Positions 20,843-30,326 of a DNA stretch of 64,000 bases are shown piece by piece. The notes beneath the pieces were generated by a model that saw only the letters and a program-made list of their open reading frames with translations, was not told where the DNA came from and made no database searches. The stretch comes from Pseudomonas sp. GD04019 (GTDB lineage Bacteria; Pseudomonadota; Gammaproteobacteria; Pseudomonadales; Pseudomonadaceae): NCBI RefSeq assembly GCF_029837695.1, contig NZ_JAOEEA010000003.1:310001-374000 (forward strand). The letters are read 5' to 3'. Position 1 is the first letter of the stretch. Each line of letters opens with the position of its first letter. The translations under genes were made by a program, and so were the position numbers.

Positions 20843-22093
20843 TCAGCCTTGGTTCGGAAATACCAGCCACCCCGCCAATCCCGCCGCGAGGATCACGACG
20901 ACGACGTTGAGCTTGTTCTTCCAGGCATAAAGGAATGCCAAGCCTGCGGCGAAAATCGACATGCCCACCGTCAACGATGGGACACGTTCAGCAGTGACCT
21001 GCGCCAAGTCGATGGTGGTTGCGCCGATCAGGCCGACTACCCCAGCCGCGACGCCGTCCAGAAAGGCGTGCAGCCGTTTGTTCTCCACGACCGCCTCCAG
21101 CCGGTCGTAGAAAATCAGCGAGAACGCAAAGGCCGGAAGAAAGACACCCACCGTCATGGCCACCGCCCCGATCGGCCCCCCCGCCACATAGCCGACGAAC
21201 GTGGCGAAGATGATGAGGGGTGCCGGTAGCACACCGGACAGCGCCAGGCCGTCCAGGAACTGCCCATCCGTCATCCATCCGCGCCCGACGGCGTCGTTGC
21301 GAACGAACGGAATCGCTGTGTAGGCGCCGCCGAAGGTGAGCAAGCCGGCCTTCAGGCCCGACGCGAAGATGAGCAGCACCGAGGCCTGGCCCTGAACGAC
21401 CGCTTCCACAAGCTTCGCTGTCGGTGCAGCCCACAAAGCCACGGCCGCGGCCAGCGCCACCGCCGCCAGTGTCACCAAGAGCGCTGAGGCCCGATGATTC
21501 AGCACGAGCAGGGCGTACACAAGGCCGCCCGCCGGCAGGGTGATCCAGAAGTCGACACGACCTATGGCTGCCAGCGCGCAAACGATGGCAATGACCCACA
21601 ACCAGCGATCAAGCAGGATGTGCTCGCCGATACGGTGCACGGCGCGCACGATCAGGGCGATCACAGCCGCCTGCACGCCAAGGAACGCCGCGCCCAGCGC
21701 GGTACCCACGAATTCAATCTGGAAGTACAACCAGGACAGCGCGAACATCAGCAAGAATCCGGGAAGCATGAAACCGAGTCCCGCCAGCACGCCCCCCAGC
21801 CGCCCCTTTGCTCGGATGCCCAAATGAACGCATATTTCATGCGCTTCGGGTCCGGGCAGCACCTGCATCACCGCAAGCAGCTTGTTGAAGCGTTTGCTGG
21901 AGATCCAGCGTTCCTCGTCCACGAGCTCGCGGCGCAACATGTCGATCTGAGCCACAGGCCCGCCCCATGCGAGCAAGCCGAACTTGAGGAAGCGCGCGAA
22001 GAGCTGTGGGTAGCTCATGGGTGGAGGGACGGTTTCAGTCGTGGCATCCGTCGCCTTGCTCGGGCGATACGACTCTTCATTCGCAACGCTCAT
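20843..22093 (-). CDS. chrA: Chromate efflux transporter ChrA
   Basis: This 416-aa CHR-superfamily membrane protein has two homologous halves. The N-terminal half shows [19 protein letters not shown] and [18 protein letters not shown]. The C-terminal half shows the duplicated [14 protein letters not shown] and [14 protein letters not shown]. It exports chromate from the cytoplasm. It lies downstream of chrB on the same strand, separated by a short remnant of another chrB. Confidence 0.93.
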   Translation of the reverse strand: MSVANEESYRPSKATDATTETVPPPMSYPQLFARFLKFGLLAWGGPVAQIDMLRRELVDEERWISSKRFNKLLAVMQVLPGPEAHEICVHLGIRAKGRLGGVLAGLGFMLPGFLLMFALSWLYFQIEFVGTALGAAFLGVQAAVIALIVRAVHRIGEHILLDRWLWVIAIVCALAAIGRVDFWITLPAGGLVYALLVLNHRASALLVTLAAVALAAAVALWAAPTAKLVEAVVQGQASVLLIFASGLKAGLLTFGGAYTAIPFVRNDAVGRGWMTDGQFLDGLALSGVLPAPLIIFATFVGYVAGGPIGAVAMTVGVFLPAFAFSLIFYDRLEAVVENKRLHAFLDGVAAGVVGLIGATTIDLAQVTAERVPSLTVGMSIFAAGLAFLYAWKNKLNVVVVILAAGLAGWLVFPNQG

Positions 22094-22133
22094 AGATCTT
22101 CTCCTTGTAGTTCAACAGTAACCAGTCAAATAC
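22093..22133 (-). pseudogene. Remnant of a second chrB 3' end upstream of chrA
   Basis: Immediately before chrA the minus strand encodes VFDWLLLNYKEKI. This mirrors the C-terminus of the intact ChrB (IFDWLLKSYEDKTT) with different codons. The intact chrB ends 130 bases further upstream. The simplest reading is that chrA originally followed a different chrB, replaced by recombination. Confidence 0.6.
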
Positions 22134-22263
22134 GGAAGTTGGCCAACAAGCCGTCGAATACGGCCGAAGCCTGCGGCCAGCAGCAGGTCGTCTTGGGTGA
22201 TGTCCCAGAAAGACGGACGGGCCGGGCGTGGTTGCGCGGCGGTCTGAGGACTGGTCGGGGCGT

Positions 22264-23208
22264 TCACGTTGTTTTGTCCTCGTAACTCTTCAATAGCCAA
22301 TCAAAAATTTCGCACGCGCGGGCAAGCAGCGCGTCGTCATCGGGTTCCGATGCGCGCAAGCCGGCGAGCAGCGATTCGATGCCCAGCGCTTCTGCTACCG
22401 GCAGCCCGCCCAAATCCAGGCAATGCACGAGCTTGCCCAGGCGTACCAGTGCAGGGGCGGAATCAAGTCCGAAACTCGCCAGCAGCGTCTCGAAGGTGAC
22501 CTTGGTGCCCACATGACTGAAGGCGGCGCCGTCGAAATCGAAGCCGAGCCAGCCATTGCGGCAGTCGGAGGGACTCGCCAGCCAGACGATGCGCGCGCTC
22601 GGGTCGATGAACCGCCGGATCAGCCAGGCCGAAGCGAGTCGGTCCACCCACGGGCGCGCCCGCGTGGCCCAGGTCCGACCCTGATAGTCGGCGCGGTTCA
22701 GCCGCGGAATATCCGTCTGCCGGGCGGTCGGCTCGTCGGGAGACATACGGCGGGTGATCGCGTCGCGCAGGTCGTCCAGCAGGCTCAAGGTCTGCCGCTG
22801 CGCCTCGCCGGGGAAGAAGTCGATGCGGTTCACCTGCTCGAAGCGGCGCACGAGCGGCTGGAGCTTGCGCATGGCATCGGCGCCGTCCGGGGATGCCAGG
22901 TTACGCCCGAGCGCTTTGATCTCCTCGGCGATGCTGGCGTACTCCTCGCCCCGGTCGAACAGGGCGCGTAGCGCGGCCTTCTGAGCTTCGTCACACCCCG
23001 ACAGTCGATAGACCTGGCCGCTGCCCCCGACTTCCACCGCCTGCGCCGCCACTTCGCCCAGCGTCGCCGCACTGTCCGCCGAGTCGGGCAGCAGATAGAC
23101 CCCGTCGCGCAGCGTTGCGCAGCCCTGCGCTTTGACAGAACGCCAGACGCGCATGCGGCCGGTCGATGCCTTGGTGGGCAGGCTGACGAATAGGGCAAGA
23201 AAGCTCAA
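22264..23208 (-). CDS. chrB: Chromate resistance regulator ChrB
   Basis: This 314-aa protein is typical of ChrB, a chromate-responsive regulator encoded upstream of chrA. Visible blocks are MSFLALFVSLPTKASTGRMR at the N-terminus and WVDRLASAWLIRRFIDPSAR with GWLGFDFDGAAFSHVG in the middle. The best start is a TTG eight bases after a GGAG. A sigma70-like promoter lies upstream. Confidence 0.9.
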   Translation of the reverse strand: MSFLALFVSLPTKASTGRMRVWRSVKAQGCATLRDGVYLLPDSADSAATLGEVAAQAVEVGGSGQVYRLSGCDEAQKAALRALFDRGEEYASIAEEIKALGRNLASPDGADAMRKLQPLVRRFEQVNRIDFFPGEAQRQTLSLLDDLRDAITRRMSPDEPTARQTDIPRLNRADYQGRTWATRARPWVDRLASAWLIRRFIDPSARIVWLASPSDCRNGWLGFDFDGAAFSHVGTKVTFETLLASFGLDSAPALVRLGKLVHCLDLGGLPVAEALGIESLLAGLRASEPDDDALLARACEIFDWLLKSYEDKTT

Positions 23209-23266
23209 GCACGGGCTCCTTCGTCAAAAAGATGATTAATGTTACAAATACTACAATAAGTTATAT

Positions 23267-23295
23267 CTAATACACAACTCATGTCGGAGCGTCAA
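23267..23295 (-). promoter_or_regulatory. Candidate promoter of chrB-chrA
   Basis: On the minus strand TTGACG and TATTAG are separated by 17 bases, about 60 bases before the chrB start. An imperfect AT-rich dyad follows (ACTTATTGTAGTATTTGT) and could be the ChrB operator. Confidence 0.5.
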
Positions 23296-23345
23296 TTTAA
23301 GGCATACCCTAACTGGATGTCAGGAATGGCCACGCTGCGCCGTCA

Positions 23346-23383
23346 GGGGTCGTCTCAGAAAACGGAAAATAAAGCACGCTAAG
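23346..23383 (+). repeat. Tn21-type 38-bp inverted repeat
   Basis: This begins GGGGTCGTCTCAGAAAACGG and ends AAAGCACGCTAAG, the Tn21 terminal repeat as I remember it. Its outer GGGG end faces left, so it is the left end of an element extending right. The resolvase gene ends inside it. Confidence 0.85.
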
Positions 23384-23936
23384 CGTGCGTGGAGGCTGGC
23401 ACCCAGCGGTACAGCGTCGGAATGGACACGCCGAGGTTCTTGGCCACGTCCTTGGGCGGCACCCCGCTGGCCAGCAGCTTCTTGGCCGACTCGATCTTGC
23501 TGTCGGTCATCTTCGGCTTGCGGCCGCCTTTGCGGCCGAGCTGCTTGGCGACTTCCAGCCCGGCGCGGGTGCGCTCGACGGTCAGCTCGCGCTCCATTTC
23601 GGCAAGGCTCGCCATGACGTGGAAGAAGAACCGCCCGGATGGTGTGCCGGTGTCGATGGAGTCGGTGAGGCTCCTGAACTGGACACCGTGCTTGTGCAGA
23701 TCGCCGACCAGATCGACCAGTTGCTTGACCGACCGGCCCAGCCGGTCGAGCTTCCAGACGACCAAAGTATCGCCTTCGCGCAGCATTTCGAGCGTCTTGG
23801 CCAAGCCAGGCCGGTCTGCCCGCGTGCCACTCACCTTGTCCTCGAAGACCTTTTTACATCCGGCCTTGCTCAAGGCTTCGCGTTGCAGCTCCAGGTTCTG
23901 ATCCTGCGTCGAGACGCGCGCATAGCCAATCAACAT
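23379..23936 (-). CDS. tnpR: Tn3-family resolvase
   Basis: This 185-aa serine recombinase has the catalytic Ser in MLIGYARVSTQDQN, plus LVVWKLDRLGRSVKQLVDL and ASLAEMERELTVERTRAGLE. A C-terminal helix-turn-helix follows (LASGVPPKDVAKNLGVSIPTL at the turn). It resolves cointegrates during transposition. No matching transposase gene is present beside it. Its start overlaps the upstream 123-aa gene, so it is translated with a small cargo operon. Confidence 0.92.
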   Translation of the reverse strand: MLIGYARVSTQDQNLELQREALSKAGCKKVFEDKVSGTRADRPGLAKTLEMLREGDTLVVWKLDRLGRSVKQLVDLVGDLHKHGVQFRSLTDSIDTGTPSGRFFFHVMASLAEMERELTVERTRAGLEVAKQLGRKGGRKPKMTDSKIESAKKLLASGVPPKDVAKNLGVSIPTLYRWVPASTHA

Positions 23937-24301
23937 GGCTTGTCTCGCGCCCGGTCGATGCGTTCCTGCATCGCCTGCATCACTTCTTCGTGGGTGTACG
24001 ATCTGGCGTTGGCGTCGGTGGCTTGCCGCAGGGCTTCCTCAACCTCGCGCGTCATCCGCTCGTAATCCTCCGGCCACAGCGCTTGCTCCATGCGCAGCGA
24101 CGCCTGACCCAGCAGGTGCAGCAGGCTGAACAGCCGCATGTCGTTGGTGGCGACGATGCGCTCCCGAATCTGCTCCTGAATAGCTTCGCTAGCCCGATGC
24201 GCTTGTGGTGTGGCAGTCCCCTCGTAGTCAGCGGGGAATTCCGCTTCCTCGGCAATCCTTGCCCAGGCGCTGGCCAGCGCCTCGATGGTTGACGTGCTCA
24301 T
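23930..24301 (-). CDS. Unknown 123-aa helical protein coupled to resolvase
   Basis: This starts MSTSTIEALASAWARIAEEA and is rich in Ala, Glu, Arg and Gln, with predicted helices throughout. It ends YTHEEVMQAMQERIDRARDK. I do not recognise the family. The ATG overlaps the upstream stop in ATGA and its stop overlaps the resolvase start, so all are translationally coupled. The C-terminus looks somewhat like small antitoxin tails, but that is weak. Confidence 0.7.
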   Translation of the reverse strand: MSTSTIEALASAWARIAEEAEFPADYEGTATPQAHRASEAIQEQIRERIVATNDMRLFSLLHLLGQASLRMEQALWPEDYERMTREVEEALRQATDANARSYTHEEVMQAMQERIDRARDKPC

Positions 24302-24798
24302 TTCCGCCGCTCCTGTGCTCTTTGGCGAATCAACCGGCCAAGGGGCCTCGACGCGAAAACCAGCAGCATCACGCCTATCGGATACCAGGTCGAGAAGACC
24401 ACCAAGGCATCGAAGGCTGGCCGTCCGGTGTTGGTAGGCAGTACGGCGGTCACAGCCATCAACCCGCCGACCGTCCAGATGATGCGCCACACGTAGGGCA
24501 TCACGCGGGGCACGTAGCCGTCATCGAAAGCGGTCTGGTAGTAGCGGCGCAGGCCGCGCTCGGCAAGCGCCTGGCGCTGCCGCTCCGACAGCGCATCCGT
24601 CCGGCCATACCAGCGCCGGAATGGTGGACAGCGCAGCAGCAAAGGGGTGAAGAGGATCATCACCGCCACGATCGCGACACCCCACGCCATGACGGCGCCG
24701 GCATCGGGCCGCTTGGCGTTCTCGATCACGGGCGCGAAGACGCCCGGAGCACCGATCATCCAGAACAGCGCAATGTGCTGATGGAAGGAGAGCTTCAT
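24298..24798 (-). CDS. Unknown 166-aa membrane protein
   Basis: This starts MKLSFHQHIALFWMIGAPG. There are hydrophobic helices near residues 30-50 (MAWGVAIVAVMILFTPLLLR), 105-125 (WTVGGLMAVTAVLP) and 130-150 (FSTWYPIGVMLLVFAS). A basic soluble loop separates the first from the other two. I do not recognise the family. It overlaps both neighbours by ATGA, in a four-gene coupled set with the resolvase. Confidence 0.7.
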   Translation of the reverse strand: MKLSFHQHIALFWMIGAPGVFAPVIENAKRPDAGAVMAWGVAIVAVMILFTPLLLRCPPFRRWYGRTDALSERQRQALAERGLRRYYQTAFDDGYVPRVMPYVWRIIWTVGGLMAVTAVLPTNTGRPAFDALVVFSTWYPIGVMLLVFASRPLGRLIRQRAQERRK

Positions 24799-25121
24799 TT
24801 GCTCATCCACTTGCGCAGCAGGCGCTTTTTCAGGGAGGCGCGTTCTTGCGGGTTGCGTCCCTTGTGATTGGCGATGCGATCCGCCGTGGCGGCCTGGCGC
24901 TTGACGGGCCAGTAGGAGCGGCCATCCTTGCCCATCGACCAGACGCTGCTGGCCTGGTTTTCCAGCAGGGGCAGATGGGCGCTCAGGGCTTCGGGCGACG
25001 CGCTGGTCAGCGCCGTGCGCTCACGGGTGCGCCAGCGCTGATGCCAGAGCTTCTTGTCCTCGCGCTCGCTGCCGCAGGTCGTGTGCCCGACGATGGGTGT
25101 TTTGCGGCGGCTGCGGCTCAT
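24795..25121 (-). CDS. Unknown 108-aa basic protein
   Basis: This starts MSRSRRKTPIVGHTTCGSER and is very basic, with HQRWRTRERTAL, SVWSMGKDGRSYW and a final KKRLLRKWMSK. The charge suggests nucleic-acid binding. I do not recognise the family. It is the first gene of the coupled operon that ends in the resolvase. Confidence 0.65.
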   Translation of the reverse strand: MSRSRRKTPIVGHTTCGSEREDKKLWHQRWRTRERTALTSASPEALSAHLPLLENQASSVWSMGKDGRSYWPVKRQAATADRIANHKGRNPQERASLKKRLLRKWMSK

Positions 25122-25375
25122 AACGTAGTGGTCTCCAAGAACATTCAGGACTGATCCCAGGCGTCGATGGTCAAGACCTGATCGGCAGGACAGGCGGCTA
25201 CGCGGTCGGGAACTGGATGGTGTTCAGTCTCATGCCGACCCCATTCGATTGATCGCGTCGCTTGCGGCACGCTGCGACGCAAGGAGGTTTGCGACCTGGT
25301 TTAGCAGCCGTGTCCGCTGCATGTCTGTTACCTATCTCCCCGACCGCTCATTGGACCAACTCCAGAGATTGGGCT

Positions 25376-25732
25376 CTATCGCTCAGCCAATACGAAACCG
25401 GCATTGGCTGATGCCACAACCGAGACGAACACAAATGGCTCGGTACCTGTATTTCGCGCCCCGTGCACTTGGCCCGGTCTTGCCACGGCTATCTCACCTT
25501 CCCTGAGGGCACGAACAATCCCATTGCCCTGAAAGTAATCAGCCATTCCCGACAAAACAGTCCACGTGTCTTGGCCGTGAGGATGAATGTGAGCCGCAAT
25601 TTCCTGCCCGGGATGGACATGCCAAACCACGATAATTGAGTCTCGGGTTTCAAGCACAACGGAACGAATAGGCTCGCCTTCGGACGGCTGAACATACTCG
25701 GCTACAGAAAATATTCTCGATTCAACAGTCAT
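25376..25732 (-). CDS. Cupin-domain protein
   Basis: This 118-aa single-cupin protein has motif 1 WHVHPGQEIAAHIHPHGQD and motif 2 around EIAVARPGQVHGARN. Both contain the His residues that bind a metal. The function and substrate are unknown. It stands alone between the resolvase operon and the HepT/MntA pair. Confidence 0.8.
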   Translation of the reverse strand: MTVESRIFSVAEYVQPSEGEPIRSVVLETRDSIIVVWHVHPGQEIAAHIHPHGQDTWTVLSGMADYFQGNGIVRALREGEIAVARPGQVHGARNTGTEPFVFVSVVASANAGFVLAER

Positions 25733-25779
25733 CGGAGATCCCTCTTTCACAGTGCCCCCAGACAGGCTGGATATGAGTT

Positions 25780-25953
25780 CTAACTCGAATTTGAACGGGA
25801 GGCTGGTCGTGCGGTCGTGCAGTTGCCGATGAGCGTGTCGGCTGCTGCCTCCTTGCCCACCAGCGAACTCACGTCCGTTGCGGCCATCCAGAAGGTCTTG
25901 CCCGAGCGCGGCTCATAGGTCGCGGGATCGAACACGCCAGAGGGGCCGAACAT
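25780..25953 (-). pseudogene. Possible gene fragment (57 codons)
   Basis: A short frame begins MFGPSGVFDPATYEPRSGKT and continues FWMAATDVSSLVGKEAAADT. The composition looks like real protein, but the frame then runs into sequence of no clear coding character. It is probably the stump of a larger cargo gene; its family is not recognised. Confidence 0.35.
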
Positions 25954-25968
25954 CGGCGGCTTGATTGG

Positions 25969-26355
25969 TCATGGCTCCATGCCTTTGTCGTTACGGTCTT
26001 CATCGTCGGCATCCTGACGCACGGCGGGCAATTGCTGGAGCAACGCCGGCAGCCATTCCTGTACCGTCTCCCACACCACATCGAGGTTGATGTCGAAATA
26101 GCCGTGAGCCATGCGATTACGCATATTGCGCATGCTGCGCCACGGCACGTCGGCATGCGCCTGGGTGAACTCGACGTAGCCATCCATCACCTTTGTGGCC
26201 GCCTCGCCGATGACGATCAGGCTCATGATGACGGCCTGCTGGGTGCGCTTGTCGGCCAAGAAGTCGTCCTTGGCCATCCCTTCCACGAAGCTGCGCGCAT
26301 CGGTTGCGGCCTGCTGAATGTGGTCGAGGTAATCGGGCAGGCGGTTCTCGCTCAT
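25969..26355 (-). CDS. hepT: HepT-like toxin (DUF86)
   Basis: This 128-aa protein is a HEPN-type RNase toxin of the HepT/MntA family. The active-site R-x4-H-x-Y is visible as RNRMAHGYF near residue 84. LIVIGEAATKVMDGY is typical of DUF86. Its start overlaps the stop of the nucleotidyltransferase gene, the standard arrangement of this type VII toxin-antitoxin pair. Confidence 0.9.
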   Translation of the reverse strand: MSENRLPDYLDHIQQAATDARSFVEGMAKDDFLADKRTQQAVIMSLIVIGEAATKVMDGYVEFTQAHADVPWRSMRNMRNRMAHGYFDINLDVVWETVQEWLPALLQQLPAVRQDADDEDRNDKGMEP

Positions 26356-26648
26356 ATCGGTTGCGCCTCCGCGAGCACCTTGGCCCGGAACTTCGGCGGC
26401 AGGTCGCCGGGAGTCAGCAGATCGACGTCAACGCCGAGCAGCGATTTCAGTTCTTCTTCCAAATCGCCCAAGTCCAACAACGTGGCACCGGGCAGCGCAT
26501 CGACCAACAGGTCGAGGTCGCTGCCATCCCGGTCGGTGCCATGCAGCACCGAGCCGAAGACGCGCGGGTTCGCGGCGCGAAAGCGGCCTACCGCTTCACG
26601 CACTGCGCTTCGCTTCATGTCAAGCACAACAGACGGTCGCATGGGCAT
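26352..26648 (-). CDS. mntA: MntA-like antitoxin nucleotidyltransferase
   Basis: This 98-aa minimal nucleotidyltransferase has the motif GSVLHGTDRDGSDLDLLVD (GS-x10-DxD). MntA enzymes inactivate HepT by adding AMP groups. It is upstream of and overlaps hepT. Several in-frame Met codons near the start make the exact N-terminus uncertain. Confidence 0.88.
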   Translation of the reverse strand: MPMRPSVVLDMKRSAVREAVGRFRAANPRVFGSVLHGTDRDGSDLDLLVDALPGATLLDLGDLEEELKSLLGVDVDLLTPGDLPPKFRAKVLAEAQPI

Positions 26649-26810
26649 CCTTTCTTATCGAAACTCGTTGAGATGATATGCAATCAAGAATAGAATTTCA
26701 AGAACTATTTTCGAGAATCGCAATGCCTTGATTCCCGTGCCGCGCCTGTCACTTTCAGAAGGCGACAGCACGAAATATCAAAAGTCGACCGCACGGTCTT
26801 TTCTGACGTT

Positions 26811-26848
26811 GGAGTCGCCTCAGAAAACGGAAAATAAAGCACGCTAAG
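26811..26848 (+). repeat. Second Tn21-type 38-bp inverted repeat, mer left end
   Basis: This is almost the same as the repeat at 23346, differing at two outer positions (GGAGTCGCCTCAG), and lies in the same orientation. It stands 16 bases before the 3' end of merR, as at the left end of Tn21-like mercury transposons. Confidence 0.85.
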
Positions 26849-26864
26849 GCGTAGTTCCCTCGGG

Positions 26865-27299
26865 CTACACCGCGTCCGCACTGCGCGGTTCTTTCTTCCC
26901 TTGCAGTGACGCAATCAGCGGGCAGGAAACGTTCCCCTTCCGCGCATGGCAGGCGCACACCAAATCAGACAGCACGGCCTCCATGCGCGCCAGGTCAGCC
27001 ATCCTCTCGCGCACGTCCTTGAGCTTGTGCTCGGCCAGGCTGCTGGCTTCCTCGCAATGGGTGCCATCCTCCAGCCGCAGCAGCTCGGCGATCTCATCCA
27101 GGCTGAAGCCCAACCGCTGGGCTGATTTCACGAAGCGCACCCGCGTTACATCCGTCTCGCCATAGCGGCGAATGCTGCCGTAAGGCTTGTCCGGTTCCGG
27201 GAGCAAGCCCTTGCGCTGATAGAACCGGATGGTCTCCACATTGACCCCGGCCGTCCTGGCGAAAACGCCAATGGTCAGGTTCTCCAAATTGTTTTCCAT
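26865..27299 (-). CDS. merR: Mercury-responsive regulator MerR
   Basis: This 144-aa MerR protein has an N-terminal helix-turn-helix ([20 protein letters not shown]). The three mercury-binding Cys are visible in GTHCEEA, VCACH and VSCPL. It represses, and with Hg(II) activates, the divergent mer operon. The sequence is of the Tn21/Tn501 type. Confidence 0.97.
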   Translation of the reverse strand: MENNLENLTIGVFARTAGVNVETIRFYQRKGLLPEPDKPYGSIRRYGETDVTRVRFVKSAQRLGFSLDEIAELLRLEDGTHCEEASSLAEHKLKDVRERMADLARMEAVLSDLVCACHARKGNVSCPLIASLQGKKEPRSADAV

Positions 27300-27304
27300 A
27301 TCGC

Positions 27305-27335
27305 TTGACTCCGTACATAACTACGGAAGTAAGCT
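27305..27335 (+). promoter_or_regulatory. mer operator-promoter
   Basis: TTGACT (-35) and TAAGCT (-10) are separated by 19 bases, the over-long spacer typical of MerR-controlled promoters. The spacer contains the MerR dyad CCGTACATAACTACGG. It drives merT-merP-merF-merA'. Confidence 0.92.
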
Positions 27336-27370
27336 TAAGCTATCCAATTCAGATTCGAAAGGACAAACGT

Positions 27371-27721
27371 ATGTCTGAACCTCAAAACGGGCGCGGCGCG
27401 CTCTTCACTGGCGGGCTGGCCGCCATCCTCGCCTCGGCTTGCTGCCTCGGGCCGCTGGTTCTGATCGCCTTGGGGTTCAGCGGCGCTTGGATCGGCAACT
27501 TGACGGTGTTGGAACCCTATCGCCCCATCTTTATCGGCGTGGCGCTGGTGGCGTTGTTCTTCGCCTGGCGGCGCATCTACCGGCCGTCAGCCGCCTGCAA
27601 ACCGGGTGAGGTTTGCGCGATTCCCCAAGTGCGAGCTACTTACAAGCTCATTTTCTGGGGCGTGGCCGTGCTGGTTTTGGTCGCGCTCGGATTTCCCTAC
27701 GTCGTGCCATTTTTCTATTGA
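27371..27721 (+). CDS. merT: Mercuric ion transporter MerT
   Basis: This 116-aa inner membrane protein has three helices. The first holds the Cys pair (ASACCLGPLVLIALG), and a cytoplasmic loop has a second pair (ACKPGEVCAIPQ). It imports Hg(II) delivered by MerP. The start MSEPQNGRGALFTGG matches the Tn21-type protein. Confidence 0.96.
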   Translation: MSEPQNGRGALFTGGLAAILASACCLGPLVLIALGFSGAWIGNLTVLEPYRPIFIGVALVALFFAWRRIYRPSAACKPGEVCAIPQVRATYKLIFWGVAVLVLVALGFPYVVPFFY

Positions 27722-27736
27722 TCACAGGAGTTCACC

Positions 27737-28929
<1,193 letters not shown>

Positions 28930-28982
28930 CTCTGAATCCCACCGTAAAGGGGCTTTCCGATCTCCAGCTCACCCGCCAGGCA

Positions 28983-29381
28983 TTACTCTCTGATCAGTGC
29001 CTCGATGATCGGGCAGATCGTTCCGCCGTCTCCCGCATCACATTGCTGCACCAGTTCGCCTAACAGTTGCTGCATGACGACCAAGTCGGCCATCTTCTGC
29101 TCGATCAACGCGAGCTTGCGTGCAGCCCGTGCTCGCGTTTCGGCACAGGCGCACGACTCATCCAGCGTCAGCAGTCCACCGACTTCCGAGAGCGTGAAAC
29201 CCAGCGCCTGAGCCCGCTTGATGAAACGCAGTCGCTTCACCATGTCCACCGGATAGCGCCGATGGCCACCCAAGGGTTTGGCTGGTTCATCCAGCAGCCC
29301 GCGTCGCTGGTAGTAGCGGATCGTCTCGACGTTCACCCCGGCGGCGTCTGCCAGCTTGCCAATGGTCAGCTCTGTGGCCAT
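28983..29381 (-). CDS. merR: Second MerR regulator (Tn5563-type)
   Basis: This 132-aa MerR-family protein has a helix-turn-helix [20 protein letters not shown]. Mercury Cys are at ESCACAETR, VQQCDAG and TICPIIE. It differs clearly from the Tn21-type MerR at 26865. The ATG at 29381 follows AAGGAGAAAG. It controls the divergent merT-merP of the same transposon. Confidence 0.93.
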   Translation of the reverse strand: MATELTIGKLADAAGVNVETIRYYQRRGLLDEPAKPLGGHRRYPVDMVKRLRFIKRAQALGFTLSEVGGLLTLDESCACAETRARAARKLALIEQKMADLVVMQQLLGELVQQCDAGDGGTICPIIEALIRE

Positions 29382-29391
29382 CACTTTCTCC

Positions 29392-29423
29392 TTGATTCCG
29401 TACTTTGGTACGGAGTTTAGAAT
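29392..29423 (+). promoter_or_regulatory. mer operator-promoter of the transposon
   Basis: TTGATT and TAGAAT flank a 20-base spacer containing the dyad CCGTACTTTGGTACGG. This is the same layout as the mer promoter at 27305. Confidence 0.8.
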
Positions 29424-29449
29424 AGCACCTAGGCAATCAGGCTCAGGAG

Positions 29450-29806
29450 ATGGGAATGGGGATGCAACTCACCGGGAAAGGCTCGCTGGTCGCGAGTTCG
29501 CTGACCGCCATCGGTGCGTCGGTGTGCTGTGTCGGGCCACTGGTGCTGTTGGCACTCGGTGTCGGCGGTACGTGGGTGGGCGCTCTGACCATGATGGAGC
29601 CACTACGCCCCCTCTTCATCGGGTTGACTCTACTGTTCCTGGGATTGGCATTCCGCAAGCTCTACCTGGTGCCACAGGTTTGTACGCCAGGTACACCCTG
29701 CGCCGATCCGCGCACGCTCGTGCGACAGCGACTCGTGTTCTGGATCGTCAGCGTGCTGCTGCTCGGCCTATTGGCCGTGCCGTGGCTCGCCCCGCTGTTC
29801 TACTGA
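29450..29806 (+). CDS. merT: MerT (transposon copy)
   Basis: This 118-aa protein has three transmembrane helices, the Cys pair in GASVCCVGPLVLLALG and a loop Cys pair in QVCTPGTPCADP. It imports Hg(II). The sequence is well diverged from the Tn21-type MerT at 27371. Confidence 0.93.
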   Translation: MGMGMQLTGKGSLVASSLTAIGASVCCVGPLVLLALGVGGTWVGALTMMEPLRPLFIGLTLLFLGLAFRKLYLVPQVCTPGTPCADPRTLVRQRLVFWIVSVLLLGLLAVPWLAPLFY

Positions 29807-29818
29807 AGGAGATTAACC

Positions 29819-30094
29819 ATGCGCAAACTGCTGATCGCCGTGCTTTTCGCCTTGCCCTTCGTGGCGCTGGCGGCTCCCCCGAAAACCGTCACGCTCGACG
29901 TGCAGAACATGACGTGCGGACTCTGTCCGATCACGGTCAAGAAGTCGCTGGAGAAGGTGTCCGGCGTGAGTGACGTCCAGGTCAATTTCGACCAGAAGAC
30001 GGCGACCGTCACCTACGATCCCGATAAGGCCCAGCCCGAGGCACTGACTGAGGCGACCGCGAACGCGGGATACCCCTCCACAGTGCAGAAGTGA
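29819..30094 (+). CDS. merP: MerP (transposon copy)
   Basis: This 91-aa protein has a signal peptide (MRKLLIAVLFALPFVALA) and an HMA domain with NMTCGLCPITVKKSL. It binds periplasmic Hg(II). It starts 12 bases after merT behind AAGGAGA. Confidence 0.93.
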   Translation: MRKLLIAVLFALPFVALAAPPKTVTLDVQNMTCGLCPITVKKSLEKVSGVSDVQVNFDQKTATVTYDPDKAQPEALTEATANAGYPSTVQK

Positions 30095-30101
30095 GGTCAC
30101 G

Positions 30102-30314
30102 ATGAGCGCCATTGTCCTTGAGTCCGTGCTGACTTGCCCGCGCTGCGGCTTCGCCAAGCCGGAAACCATGCCCACGGACGCCTGCCAGTTCTATTACGAG
30201 TGCAGCAACTGCAAGGCGCTGCTGCGCCCCAACCCAGGGGATTGCTGCGTTTTCTGTTCGTTCGGCTCGGTGAAGTGCCCGCCGATCCAGCAGCAGCTTG
30301 GGTGTTGCTCATAG
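30102..30314 (+). CDS. Small Cys-rich GDCC-motif protein
   Basis: This 70-aa protein has ten Cys, paired as TCPRCGF, ECSNC, GDCCVFCSFG, KCPP and a final GCCS. It resembles the small GDCCxxC proteins often found after merP in mer loci. The Cys clusters suggest metal binding, perhaps mercury or zinc. It begins seven bases after merP, so it is co-expressed. Its role is not established to my knowledge. Confidence 0.85.
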   Translation: MSAIVLESVLTCPRCGFAKPETMPTDACQFYYECSNCKALLRPNPGDCCVFCSFGSVKCPPIQQQLGCCS

Positions 30315-30326
30315 CGTTTAGGGGGA

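Noticed and set aside
22112..22300. 62-codon frame between chrB and chrA
   Set aside because: It overlaps the chrB 3' end and the chrB remnant in another frame. It has one protein-like stretch but no family or clear ribosome site.
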